Source of the DNA: Zygaena filipendulae
Taxonomy: Eukaryota > Arthropoda > Insecta > Lepidoptera > Zygaenidae
Assembly (NCBI GenBank): GCA_907165275.2
Contig: OU015660.1
Location: forward strand, 2,792,501-2,856,500
Reading direction: 5' to 3'
Length of the DNA: 64,000 nucleotides
Positions within the stretch are counted from its first letter, which is position 1. Each line of letters opens with the position of its first letter. Position numbers and translations under genes: made by a program. This document shows, piece by piece, positions 1 through 10,156 of this stretch. The notes under the pieces are model-generated. The model was given only the letters and a program-made list of their open reading frames with translations, was not told where the DNA came from and did not search any database.

Positions 1-480
1 TGTATGTTTTTTTTTTTATGTATGTTCACCGATTACTCGAAGACGGTTGGACCGATTTGGAAAATTCTTTTTTTTTCAAAGGATTTACTCCCAACTAGGT
101 CCCATTCCCACCAAGTCGGGATCTGATAATGGGATCTTGGAGAAATCGAGGGAACTCTTCAAAAATTATAGGCACACCTATAGTGATTTGGGTATTTTTT
201 ATAGTAAATCGTTCATTTGCTTTTAAAAAGCAAAATTTGAAGAAGTAGAACTGATGATGAAGACCACAGATGGTCATCGGAACTACTCAACAATAATACG
301 TATTTCACGGGTTCCGATTGGAGCGATTTCAAAAATTTATTTTTGTTTAAAAAGGGATACTCCCAAATTGATTCCATTGTCATCAAGTCGAGATCTGATG
401 ATGGGATCTTGGAGTAATCGAGGGAACTCTTCAAAAATTATAGGTACACCTATAGCGATTTTTGTATTTTTTATAGTAAT
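1..480. repeat. Dispersed repeat with an internal ~272-bp duplication
   Basis: Two units repeat at about 272 bp spacing; the shared core GATCTGATAATGGGATCTTGG is near 120 and, with changes, near 392. Each unit also carries a tract ending in a short T-rich GATTTGGGTATTTTTTATAG. The same family, also as a two-unit copy, recurs at 57640-58200. Short open frames here run in conflicting directions and match nothing recognised, so I treat the stretch as repeat. Confidence 0.65.
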
Positions 481-950
481 GTGCAAACATATTTAGGTAC
501 TTGCTGGGTACATTTATGTACTACAACTATTATGTATATTCATATATTACTATAGAGCAAAATGTCAATCCTCGAATAAAAAGTAAAAACCGTCTCCACA
601 GCTCTTACATAAAAATTACCACAATTTAACAGCTATTAAAATGATGGAAAAGAAAAGTTTAATTAAAACTGCCAAAAATGTATATAAACATACCTATATA
701 AATTGATTTAAAAAAAACTAAAAAAACACGCTTCGAAAGAAAAGCAAACTAAAAAGTTGAAAATCTTTTCCAATATATTTAAATTAATATCAATGTGATT
801 AACGAAAAATATAATATATAAAAAAATAAAATAATATCCTTTCGCGGGTCGGAGTTGGCCCGCGGGCCGTAGGTACCTACTTTGCCCACCACTGGTACTT
901 ATTATAGTACGAATTAGACACACACGGTAAACACCAGCGGACAACTTTCA
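481..950. other. AT-rich spacer, no gene seen
   Basis: AT-rich sequence without a supportable exon. A GC-rich patch near 841-895 (GGCCCGCGGGCC) resembles one at 11275-11345 and is probably a small dispersed repeat. Confidence 0.5.
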
Positions 951-956
951 TCACAT

Positions 957-1030
957 AAACTGTTACTCTTGTACGGGGATCGAATCTACGACACCTGGCG
1001 TAGCAGTCAGGTTTAATAACCACTACACGA
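957..1030 (-). repeat. tRNA-derived SINE head
   Basis: Read on the minus strand the segment has a polymerase III A-box-like TGTAGTGGTTAT and a B-box-like GATTCGATCCC separated by a tRNA-like interval (ACTGCTACGCCAGG). No acceptor stem pairing is evident, so it is a SINE head, not a working tRNA. The same type of sequence occurs at 9040-9090. The upstream FLYWCH cassette F1 reads into it and uses a stop codon inside it. Confidence 0.6.
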
Positions 1031-1236
1031 ACGCTTCTGTCCGTCTATGCCATGATTGTGTTCATTAATTACTTTCACTATTTCATCGTCAATCGTAGTC
1101 ATTTTAGCTCGGCATCCTTTGTTGTGGTGCGTGGAGCATTTCCAAAATGTCTTGCGTCCGCGTATGACGCTCTGATAGAACCTGTAGCCATCGTATTTTA
1201 TTATTGGCTTGCCCCTAGTGGAAGTTTCGTACGACA
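1013..1236 (-). CDS. mod(mdg4): FLYWCH alternative 3' exon F1
   Basis: Most downstream cassette of the array. The acceptor is CAG before 1236, and the first two bases complete a split codon. The 73-residue peptide starts SYETSTRGKPIIKYDGY. Predicted zinc ligands are C33, C41, H59 and H61, with the family aromatic W31. FLYWCH domains bind zinc and act in DNA or protein binding; in mod(mdg4) proteins they give each isoform its partner specificity downstream of a shared BTB domain. The frame does not stop after HNH: it runs 12 residues further into a tRNA-derived SINE and ends at a SINE-borne TAA. There is no in-frame ATG at the start, so it cannot be a free-standing gene. The exon call is strong; the gene name is inferred from architecture. 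Confidence 0.82.
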
Positions 1237-1264
1237 CTGTAATAATGGAAAATATTATTTTCAC

Positions 1265-2130
1265 TTCTCATGCACTGAAAGTGCTTGTTTGTGCAGGATA
1301 TAGGCTGCACAAAATCGAATTTTGTGCACAAGTGCATTAACGTATCTACTCATAAATTTATCTACGTTAAGGCAAAGAAAATAAGCCATACAGCCAAACA
1401 CAATAAAAAGTTCGTAGATAGAGGTTGTTATTTTATACTATTTCTCTTATGTGTTATGTCTTATATGTTATTTAAGTCATAAATAGAAATACCATTAATA
1501 TGCCGGAAAAAACAATTTCATTCAGTATTCAAAACTGTAGGCACTAATTTTACTTTGAATTTTAATTAAAGAAATGTAATGTTATACTACTGTTTTATTT
1601 CCTCGCAATCGAAGTGAAAAGCAGAGTTTATAACTCGTCCACAAAACCAATTTATTCTCGACATTACTATCAGTAAAAGTTTACTATCAGCTAAGTCTCG
1701 GATAAAAATGGTTCGTTTTGTGCACTTGTTGTAAAATCTACTATTTATTAGAATCTGGTGGTTTCTTAATATACATATACTTACTCAATAATATTATAAA
1801 CGCGAAAGTACTTCTGGTTATCTATCTGTTACCTTTTCACGCCGTAACTACTCAATCGATCATCATGAGCGGTTGGATTGATCACAGAGCAAACTCCTGT
1901 ACTACTATGATCTGACGAATCGATTTCATTAGCTGCGTCTAACACATAATTTTTTTTCGCTGTTGCTAAACGGGCATCTGTTTTGCCTCCTCCTTTCCGA
2001 TTTTTCTTAGTACCTAATTGTTTTCAGAAAACCCAAAAGTGTGATGGTTGCAAGCCATGCACGTATCACAATTATTATTGCCACGATAACACGAGTTGGT
2101 GTTATGATAAAAATTCAAGCCTTTCATGCA
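1265..2130. other. Spacer, no gene seen
   Basis: AT-rich sequence with short random open frames only. A possible short repeat fragment lies near 1840-1900. No exon with an acceptor and zinc-finger pattern was found on either strand. Confidence 0.5.
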
Positions 2131-2259
2131 GCCATCTTTTTTCTTTATCTCATTAAATCTTTGGCGATAAACATAGAAATACATACTTTTAATCCGGTAT
2201 AGTTACCATTACATAACAGACAGGAGTGCGACGCGTCTTCTTGGCCACCACTAATAAAC

Positions 2260-2450
2260 AATTTCGATGTTGTGGAAATATGTAGTGACCCCGCTAAGAC
2301 GAGCCAAGCGAAGCGCAAGGGCACCACCTATTATACCTTTTCATGAAGCGCTTCTTCGTTTTTTTTAAATCTTCATGACTTGGGTTTGAATTATACCAGA
2401 TGAACAAAATTCTCGGGATATGATGTCAATAGTGGAGTTATAATAAGAAT
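2260..2450. repeat. Dispersed repeat shared with 59320-59740
   Basis: The stretch with GCACCACCTA, the TTGGGTTTG(A/G)ATTATACCA core and ACAAAATTCTCGG recurs at 59340-59420 and 59640-59700. There it is interrupted by a CCCGCGG-family insertion. No coding capacity. Confidence 0.55.
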
Positions 2451-3054
2451 TTATTTATTTATTCAATAGAACGACTAACAAAGCATACCCTGTAAAATTG
2501 GTAGTGATAACATATAGGATATTATAAAAGAAAAGTTATGGCACTGCCTCAATTAAAGGTCGCCACAGCATGCACAAAAGAAACAAGCTATAATGTACAC
2601 AACCATTTATTTCCACAGGTCCCAAGCAAAGTTGAATTTTGATTTACAATCAAACAAAAATATTATTAAACATATAAAATTTTAATTGCATACTATACTT
2701 TAGATTTTATTGACATCTAAAAAACAAAATATTTGATACTCCACAGCAAGCACTTCAGCTGAGCAAGCCGGCCCACGGCGCGCGGCGTCTAAAATGGCGG
2801 CTAACACATTCTCGCATATATGAATTATGAGTGTTTTGTTTTTGTAATAGTAATAAATGATAATAATCCACTTCACAACACACAGATCTACTTGATCCCA
2901 TAGAAAGCTACAGTAAGCTTGTGTCGTGGAAATCAAGCAAACAATAGTACTTAGTGGTGCTCAGTTGATATTTTTTCTGTTTTAAATATAGGCATTTTGC
3001 TACTCTATCGAATGATTTCTAAGTGATCTATAAAGATAGTTGTAAAGTATTTTT
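2451..3054. other. Spacer, no gene seen
   Basis: AT-rich. The segment near 2660-2740 (TTTTAATTGCATA, TTTAGATTTTATTGA) matches 59690-59745, so it belongs with the preceding repeat family. Confidence 0.45.
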
Positions 3055-3155
3055 TAAATAATAATAATCTTTATTTATTTCTTTAGGCTTACAATAATTA
3101 GACTTAAGTACATAATTCTAATTTTTTTACTTTAATTTTATATCTAATACATAAA
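3055..3155 (-). repeat. Probable non-LTR retrotransposon 3' end
   Basis: On the minus strand this ends AAATAAATAAAGATTATTATT, the usual shape of an insect LINE 3' terminus with an A-rich simple tail. No coding part is preserved. Confidence 0.35.
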
Positions 3156-3566
3156 TAAATAATAGTCGTCTTCGAATCGAATTCGAATATAGTGGTATGC
3201 CAAAATGACGTCCTCGCCGATCGACGGCATTATCACAAATGCTTGAAAATGCACGCGTGCAAATTGCAATACGCCTCGTGAATAGAGTTTAGTACGCTGG
3301 GTTTCTCAAAGCAGCGTATTTGAAGCGTCTATGAGGCCAATGAGGACTATTAGGCCTATTGATTTGCTACCCAGTACCTATCTACCTACTGCGTAAGAGC
3401 CAACCCACACGGTGCGGTGCGGCTCAGGTCAGGCGCCTGAGCGGCGCCGCTGCGGTATATTACATACAAAAATGCGTTGTGGACGGCGCCTTGCGGCACG
3501 CTCCGGCGCCGCGCCGCCCTCGATTCGGAGTAGAGACGAGGCGGAGAGGGGAGTAAGCGGCTCGCT

Positions 3567-3832
3567 CCTGCAGGAAGTGCGGCGTAGAGGTGGAAACAAT
3601 GGCACATCTTATGTGCGAGTGCGATGCCTTGGCTCGTAAACGAATGGACCTCCTGGGGATGGCTTACCCAGAACCAGAGGACTTTAGGCTCTTACCCCTC
3701 CACTGCACGCTAGCCTTCGCCGCCGAGGTTTTCAGGGAGTAGAGGGAGGAGCACAGGATGGGGATGGTACAAAAGATCCCAAGGGTCGAGGTGCCGAGGC
3801 TTTGCTTGCCCACCCCATTGTCTAAGATAAGA
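3567..3832 (+). mobile_element. 5'-truncated LINE tail nested in the TIR element
   Basis: The fragment is bounded by direct repeats TAAGCGGCTCGCT (3554-3566 and 3833-3845), a target-site duplication from target-primed reverse transcription. It ends in a short (TAAGA) tail. The end of a retrotransposon polyprotein is readable in 3578-3742: a C-terminal zinc-knuckle-like tract (CGVEVETMAHLMCECDAL) followed by RKRMDLLG, as in I/R1/Jockey-type reverse transcriptase tails. Confidence 0.7.
3578..3742 (+). pseudogene. Reverse transcriptase C-terminal fragment
   Basis: About 54 codons, ending in TAG, of the cysteine/histidine-rich C-terminus of a non-LTR retrotransposon ORF2 (C-x-V-x-x-E-T-x-x-H-x-x-x-x-C). 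The catalytic domains are missing because the insertion is 5' truncated, so it is not functional. Confidence 0.6.
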
Positions 3833-3991
3833 TAAGCGGCTCGCTGTTGTTTGTCCTGTTCTGTCACGTTACACGTAGCGATGGGCATGCCTACTCTTTT
3901 TGTCGCCGCTGCGGCGCCGCGCTGCCCGTGTGGTCGCTCATGCGGCGAAATAATTTGGGCTGCGGCGCCGCACCGCATCGTGTGGTTTGGC

Positions 3992-4388
3992 ACTAAATTC
4001 GAATTACGAGTTTCACTTAACTACACAATATTACAAATTACAACGGTTAACACGATTCCATAATTATCGAATCATAATTAATGAACTAAAGTATATTATA
4101 AATTACTTATATGTAATACAACAAATCACAGAAACAATATTTAAGTAGAAAATAACTTTAACTAAGTAGGTGTCCTTAGATTGTATATCGGTGCCTGTAT
4201 TTTGCTGGTTAATGACCTAAGTAACCGACAACAGTACTAAATAATACGTACGATATACAAAATACTTATATTCTACGTAAATGTCATAAGTATATATGTA
4301 TCGTAAATGTATATGGTTATATATTATATAGCTAAGTAATTATTTTGAAGAAAAGCAACGTGGACTGTATTTTATAAGGGAAAAATAT
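3992..4388. other. AT-rich spacer, no gene seen
   Basis: Long AT-rich sequence with no open frame or acceptor/zinc-finger pattern that I can support. Confidence 0.5.
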
Positions 4389-4392
4389 ACTT

Positions 4393-4608
4393 GGACACTG
4401 ATAAGCAATAACATGTTAACCCACAAAATTAAGTTTTTACGTTAAATTACGTTTTTTAACTGTGTGTTTACCTTATTATATTGTTTGAATACCAAAAAAA
4501 TGTTGGACATAAAAAAATGTTCACAAAAATGGCGCTATAATTTTAAAAAACACGATTAACTAAAAATTTCTCCAGTGTGGGTTAACACACTATTGCTTAT
4601 CTATGTCC
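4393..4608. mobile_element. MITE family B, copy 1
   Basis: A 216-bp element with inverted ends GGACA..GATAAGCAATA and TATTGCTTATC..TGTCC, each continuing into a conserved GTTAACCCACA. It is flanked by ACTT on both sides (4389-4392, 4609-4612), a 4-bp duplication. A second copy lies at 39927-40158 with ATTT on both sides. Non-coding and non-autonomous. Confidence 0.75.
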
Positions 4609-4612
4609 ACTT

Positions 4613-5337
4613 AACCAACAGTATACTTATATGAAATATCATAAATTATTCGCTCGAATCGTCCAAAACTGTAACTGCAAAATCTAAACGACGGAGGTGT
4701 GGTTGAGTCAATACCTACTCAAAACCAAGCCCGAGACTCATGCACACCCAAAGAAAGGTGAGGATTAGTATCTTATCACATAAGATAACAACAAACGAAG
4801 AAAGAAAGAAAGAAAGAAGCTCGTCTCATTCAAAGCGACTCACCTGAGCTGTGATACTACCCAAAGAGCCCCTGAGCGAAGCCTGAAAACAGTTTGTGGC
4901 ACCAATAGTCACCGAGATCGATTACGTATGTACATATAGAGCATTAAACACATCCGTCGTGCAAGCCGGTAGGACGAGTACTGCAGCGGCGAGTGACTCC
5001 ATAGAGTCGTATAGCGCCACGTAGCGTGGCGGGCTGTGATTGGCCATAAAAATATAGGCAGGAGGCGTAGGCGCACCGTATTTGGGCATCGCTGCTTTGA
5101 TCAGAAAGCTTTATAGAGTATCGTACTTTATGAAACATGAAATAAATGAATCAAAATAAAATAACGTAAATCTAAAGACTCTGCCACAGGGGCAGAGTAC
5201 TAACGATACTAGTAGTTTTTCCTAGTATAGTTAGTGTAGGTTTCCTTCTTTATTTCTTTTTGAAATTGACAAAGTCTGGTATCTGTTTCGCGATTTCATT
5301 TGCTTTTTTCTATTGTACTATTACTAACATTACATTT
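4613..5337. other. Spacer with a GAAA microsatellite
   Basis: Contains a short (GAAA)n run near 4797-4818 and a GC-richer patch near 4955-5110 with no recognised product. Nothing here can be supported as an exon. Confidence 0.45.
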
Positions 5338-5789
5338 TCATTCAAATTGATACAAATTACAATGATACAATTTTTTCGAAAGAATATGATTGTGTACTAA
5401 ATTAAGTGAATTAAAGAATAAACTGTTACCATCTTCGGTCACGTTAACTTTAAATGAAGCTTGACAATGTTTTTGGGCAGTACTTGTAATTCTTTGCCCA
5501 GTTGATTGAGATTTAAAATTTTTGCCTCCATGAATACAACAATATTTCAGTCTATAATACTTTAATTTTGGGTTAATGTACCTTTTTACACCGTGTTGTC
5601 GGCAATTTTCGATGGTCTGGCAATCTCTTCTATAAAAAACACAATACTTAAAATCTTGATAATCTGAAATTCTTTTTTCTAATTCTTCAAATGAGTTAAA
5701 CTTTTCATTTATTTCCAAATCCTCGTTATTTGGTTCTTGTTGATTAACTTCTTCAGCATCCTCAGCCGCACCCTCAGACTCATCAAATC
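5338..5789 (-). CDS. mod(mdg4): Divergent FAR1/WRKY-GCM1-like zinc-finger exon X1
   Basis: The minus-strand acceptor CTCAG precedes 5789. The first two bases complete a split codon, as in every FLYWCH cassette, so it can join the same donor. The peptide begins with an acidic linker (FDESEGAAEDAEEVNQQEPN), then FNSFEELEKRISDYQDFKYC. Next comes a Cys/His domain (CVFYRRDCQTIENC, YRLKYCCIHGG, KHCQASF, ending LVHNH) and a basic tail to TAA. The layout fits the FAR1/ZSWIM N-terminal relatives of the WRKY-GCM1 zinc-finger group, to which FLYWCH also belongs. It is over twice the usual cassette length. It may be a non-FLYWCH isoform exon of the same locus or an exon of a captured transposase; membership of the locus is inferred from strand, position and phase. 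Confidence 0.6.
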
Positions 5790-6229
5790 CTGAGAAATTT
5801 ATATAATAATATTATATAATTTATATAATAATATTTTTTATTAATATTAATAATTTATATTAGGTACATAATTATATCTAAAATAATAAACTATTCTGTT
5901 AGTGGGTAACTAAATATTTCTCAACGGAGAAAGCACATCTCTGGTGGACAGACCCTTATACTCGTACATTAAAGAAACAAAAACAGAAAATAAGTTTATT
6001 TCTGACGCATCCAAAAAATATACGCACATAGAGAAAAAATAGATAAAATTGCGATTACGCTAGCAAGTAGGATGTGACCGAATACGGGATATGCAATAAC
6101 AGTGATTATATTCTCTTTGATATGCAAGCTATCTGTATTCTGTACTTTTTAATGGATACATAACAGTGTTGCTGGTCTTGTGAAATTAATTAGACGGATA
6201 AATCAGGAACTATCCCCGATCCCAGATTG
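5790..6229. other. AT-rich intron-like spacer
   Basis: Begins with a very AT-rich TATAATAATATTATATAATT run that lies just upstream of X1 on the minus strand. No exon was seen. Confidence 0.5.
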
Positions 6230-6456
6230 CTACGTATCTGTGAATGCAAATGTGTTATTGATTACGGCCGAGTGGTTGTGTTGATTGTTCATTTTGACTA
6301 TTTGATCACCAACTGTGATCATAGTACCATGGCATCGTTTGCTATGGTGCGTGGAGCATCTCCAAAATGTTTTGACGCCGCGCACGACTTTTCTCGAGAA
6401 TCGATAGCCATCGCAGCAAAGTATCGGTTTGCCCTTCACTGAAATTTCGTACGTCG
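6230..6456 (-). CDS. mod(mdg4): FLYWCH alternative 3' exon F2
   Basis: The acceptor is CAG before 6456, with two split-codon bases, then TYEISVKGKPILCCDGY. W31, C33, C41, H59 and H61 are all present. The first two residues after the second Cys differ from most cassettes (CHGTM in place of CRA-). The frame continues 13 residues past the His-x-His (SAVINNTFAFTDT) before stopping, one of only a few long C-terminal extensions in the array. It is closest in sequence to F1 (shared TYE/SYE start and RKTFW/VKTFW). Confidence 0.82.
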
Positions 6457-6938
6457 CTGTAATAATGAAACAAAATAATTATACCATTATAAATTGCAAC
6501 ATAAAACTTGCGTGACGATTTTTACTCGTTGCTTGTCCTGTCCTATTCGACTATTTCGCTCACACAACTTTCATGTTAGAACAATACAAATTTTGTTTGA
6601 ACTTTCTGCAGAGATGTTCTTTCATGCATCAGCAATCACCATATTATACCGTCTACACTAGATATTGTTAGTGAACTGCCAGTTGCCACCCCAGTCATGC
6701 TCATAGTATCTCTGTTCTAGGTAAGTATATCCTAATAATTCTTATGTGAAAACATAATATCCTTAATGAAACAAAGAATACATTTTTAGGAATTAAAAAA
6801 AATCTTTATCGACTGAACTTTATTTTTCAACCAAGATATAAAGTGCTTATCAATAAAGTATGAATATAATAACATGTGTTACAAATTTTTCACAAGCTTC
6901 CTTCGCAACCTTTGGCTCGAGAATCTGAATTTTTAAGA
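6457..6938. other. Spacer, no gene seen
   Basis: AT-rich intron-like sequence between cassettes F2 and F3 with no further zinc-finger pattern. Confidence 0.5.
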
Positions 6939-7126
6939 TCAATGATTGTGATCACTCTTTATTTTCACTATTTCATCTTCTATCGTGATTATAGAGGCCT
7001 TGCATCCTTTGCAGTGGTGAGTAGAGCAAGCCCAATACGACCTTAAGTTGTGTTCAGTTTTCCTGTAAAATTTATAGCCGCCGTAATAGATTAAAGGTTT
7101 GCCCCTTATCGATTGGGCGCGCGTCA
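6939..7126 (-). CDS. mod(mdg4): FLYWCH alternative 3' exon F3
   Basis: Canonical 188-base cassette with its acceptor CAG before 7126. The 61 residues begin TRAQSIRGKPLIYYGGYKFY and include YWACSTHHCKGCKA; zinc ligands are C33, C41, H59 and H61, with an additional Cys at residue 38 between the first two. It stops directly after HNH. The reading frame stays open upstream of the acceptor for about 40 codons, which makes a false internal start possible, but the acceptor and phase agree with all other cassettes. Confidence 0.84.
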
Positions 7127-8606
7127 CTGTAATGATGAAATGTACATAAATTAAGCATATTTTGTGTGCTAAGCTAAGCTCTCGATGATTAAGGCTTTCA
7201 TGTAGGTAACTAATAAAATCAAAAAGAGCGACAGATTCTTCGTAGATAATCATTAAATCATTGTTTTTTTGAGCACGGTTTTGATTTGCTTTTTGTGTAT
7301 TTTGGGTAACTATGATGATTTTTTCTTAATATTATAATAATAATAAGTTTATTTGGACACAATATATCCATTTGGTCCCAGGTTTTATTGAAATAAAAAC
7401 AAAAGAAAATACTTAAATCTATTTAACAACACAACTTTTAAATAAATATTGAAGGGTAAAGATATTGTGTTCAGAACAACTTTATTGAGTTTTATTGAAA
7501 CCTTACAACAGTTATTATCTTGCAAATTATAATTTTAAACATAATTATAAAAATCAAGTACCGTGCGTTAGTCTCGCAAAAACTAGAAAACGACGGATTT
7601 GAATATTTTTTTTGTGTTCGTACTCAAAATTGTCAGGACGAGATTTTTAAGTATTAAACAAAACTAGAAGTTGTTCAAGATTTCCGAAACTAACGCAGGT
7701 GAACTACGGGCAACAGCTAGATATAAATACGTATTTTATTAGGATTCCGGCGTGACAAGCACTGACGTCAGTTTTATATTAAAACAAATTATAGCCTATA
7801 AATACAATATTATAGAGGCAAGTCCGTAGGTAATATATTAAAAACAAAATGATACGGGCAATATTAATACGTGATATTATTAACCGAATCCAAAACAATT
7901 ATTTAAAGAATTCCACTCTGTCTGTTTGCTTATCTATAAAAAAATTCTGAACGGAATAAACGAAACCACTACAGTCGCTATTCCTAACCTAAAATTGAAT
8001 ATAGGCGACCGTTGATGAGAAGTAGATTTACAACAAACCATAACAATCACAACAAAATGTGCAATCAAGTCAGATAAAAAATAATATATTTTAATCCTCA
8101 ATAAACGTAAATGCGAATGTAAGTTTGTTTGTTACGCTTTTACGGCTTAAGTATTCAATTGATCATCGTGAAATCGTTGTCAGGGGTACTGAGAAGGACA
8201 TAGGGTACTTTTATTCCCGAATTTCCCGCGGGATCTCCGACTTTAACGCGGGTGAAAGTTGAAACCGAGGAGTACAGTTGGTCAATGAATGACCATACGT
8301 AATAACTTTATTTCAGACCGTTAGGTTAGTGATAAGTTAGAAACAGGTATATGTGGGCGTCCAAGCAAAAAGTACCAGTAGTGGGGCATTGAGTTAAAAC
8401 TACATTCGGTATCTAGAATAGTCAATTGATAGTAAGGAGTGATTTTTTTTTTAAACTAGCGCAATTTTCTTTTATTAGACATTTGAAGATGAAATTTTGA
8501 AAAAGCTTGATTTGAAAAAAAAAAACTTTGAAAAGTTTGTAGAGAAAATGCATACATTGTGGTCTGTAATAGGGCTCGCTTCGCTCGTCCTGATAATATG
8601 TATTAA
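7127..8606. other. Long spacer with repeat fragments
   Basis: No exon. A probable LINE 3' end (AATAATAATAAGTTTATTTGG) lies at 7335-7440 and a CCCGCGGG-family repeat at 8115-8275. The GTGGGCGTCCAAGC tract near 8353 recurs at 62251. Confidence 0.5.
8115..8275 (-). repeat. CCCGCGGG/ACCCGCG-family repeat
   Basis: Antisense copy of the abundant short interspersed repeat seen throughout the window. Its order here is a TTTGTTTGTTACGC tract, a GATCATCGTGAAA tract, TAGGGTACTTTTAT, and CCCGCGGGATCTCCGA followed by AACGCGGGTGAAA. Confidence 0.7.
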
Positions 8607-8794
8607 TCAGTGATTATGCTTACCTCTAACCATAATAAATTCATTATCGATTGTCGTTAAGACGATGCGGCATCCTTTGCCGTGGTGCGTGGAACATTCC
8701 CAGTGCGTTTTGCACCCTGTTGTTCGTCGTTTGTTAAACCTGTAGCCATTGTAGCAGAGGATGGGCTTACCCTTCTGTGACACGGTGCGCGTTA
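8607..8794 (-). CDS. mod(mdg4): FLYWCH alternative 3' exon F4
   Basis: Canonical 188-base cassette with its acceptor CCAG before 8794. The 61 residues begin TRTVSQKGKPILCYNGYRF, with HWECSTHHGKGCRIV and a final HNH; C33, C41, H59 and H61 are kept. It differs from its neighbours in having hydrophobic residues (IVL) after the second Cys where most have A-x-I. It lacks an in-frame ATG at the acceptor. Confidence 0.85.
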
Positions 8795-9690
8795 CTGGTA
8801 CAAAAAAATAGTTGTAATTATTATTAATAATAAAAATGCTCCGATATAATAACGCTTTGACAATACAGCGCCAGCTAGTCCTATACCAAGCAGGGCTTGC
8901 ACTAAGGGTAGTAGGTACCAGACAACTATTCAACTAATATGTATAGCAGTAATTTTTTTGTACCACTTATGAATATATGATACGTCTTAAACTTAGAGTA
9001 AACACAAATGTTATTCGTGTAATAAATGTTTGCTATGATGCAGGGACCGAACCCGCGACTCCCGGCGTAGCAGGCAGCACCTTGCCACATCTAATGTGGT
9101 CTAAAATAATCGAACTATTATATTGAAACGTCACCATATTTATTCATTGGCGCATCGCCGGCCGCTACTGCGGCAAGCTCGCTACGCTCGCTCGGCTCGT
9201 GCGACTTGGTCACCAGTCACCACTCACCAGTATACTTAAACCTTGCCTTAATGTCGGGGTGCTCTATGCCCTGCCTAAAGTCAAAAAGTACTTATACCTA
9301 ACTAGATTCTTGTCTGGAAGAGATCGCAACCATGGGGTTTAATTTTGATAGTTTTTTAGTGTAAAGAGAGAGAGCAAATGCTCTAACTTCCTTTGCAATG
9401 GTAGCGCGCCTGCCCCGCTTACATGTCCTTTCTAGTTAATTAATTTGCTCTGTGCTATCGAGTGTCTATTGAACACGCATCTAGATTCTAATATCCACTT
9501 AATAAAATACTTGACAGTGATTGACATTGATTTATTTCAGTATTTGTTTTGTTTGTTTGAAACCTCAGTTTGAAACTCAGTTTGAAATGTTTCATTTCTT
9601 TATATTTTTGACTTCTTATTTATTATGACATTTACTTCCATTAAATTTTACCTTCTTGATGATCCTTATTATCCTTTGACGTATTAATTA
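8795..9690. other. Spacer with a SINE fragment
   Basis: Holds the SINE head at 9030-9105 and otherwise only AT-rich sequence; a GC-rich patch near 9145-9230 has no recognised product. Confidence 0.45.
9030..9105 (-). repeat. tRNA-derived SINE head
   Basis: The minus strand has a B-box-like GGTTCGGTCCC and the same CTGCTACGCCGGGAG interval as the SINE at 957-1030, so the two are copies of one family. Confidence 0.6.
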
Positions 9691-9910
9691 AAAAGTAGTT
9701 ATAGTGTTAAATACTAAAATACTAGTTTTACTAAAATACTTAGTTTTGGTGTAATACAATATACTAAAATCATACTACTTTTTAACACTAAAATATTTAG
9801 TATTTTAGTGTTAAAAGTAGTTTTAAAATACTAAAATATTTATTTAGTGTTAAAATACTAAAATATTTAGTATTTTAATGTTAAAAAGTAGTTTTGGTCG
9901 GATGTTAAGA
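9691..9910. repeat. AT-rich palindromic short tandem repeat
   Basis: Repeated TACTAAAATATTTAGTATTT and TAGTGTTAAAA modules, many self-complementary, run over about 200 bases. It lies just downstream of the stop of F5, so any F5 transcript would have to end within or before it. An AATAAAT on the minus strand near 9838 could serve as poly(A) signal. Confidence 0.6.
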
Positions 9911-9968
9911 TCCGACCATATGCTTTTCATGTCCAGTAATATAAACTACTTAATCTTGCAAATGGTTA

Positions 9969-10156
9969 TTAATGGTTATGGTGACCTCTAGTTTTCACTA
10001 TCTCGCCATCTATCGTTATAATGGCGGCACGACATCTTTTACTGTGATGTGTGGAGCATATCCAATGCGTTTTGCCTCCAATCGTACGGTTATGACAATA
10101 AGTGTATCCATTACAGAAGATATTACGGTTACCCTTACGTGATAAGACGTACTTCA
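9969..10156 (-). CDS. mod(mdg4): FLYWCH alternative 3' exon F5
   Basis: Canonical 188-base cassette with its acceptor CAG before 10156. The 61 residues begin KYVLSRKGNRNIFCNGYTYC. WICSTHHSKRCRAAI and the terminal HHNH keep C33, C41, H59 and H61. Its KYVLSRKG start is nearly identical to F6 and close to F7, F8 and F9, marking these five as a recent local duplication group. Confidence 0.86.

Larger units (their letters stand above)
3399..3991. mobile_element. GC-rich TIR element carrying a nested LINE tail
   Basis: The ends are inverted repeats: GCCAACCCACACGGTGCGGT at 3399 and its near-complement ending at 3991, with TGCGGCGCCGC motifs inside both ends. No transposase is present, so it is non-autonomous. 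It has been split by a LINE fragment (3567-3832) flanked by a 13-bp duplication. No clear duplication flanks the outer ends. Confidence 0.65.
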
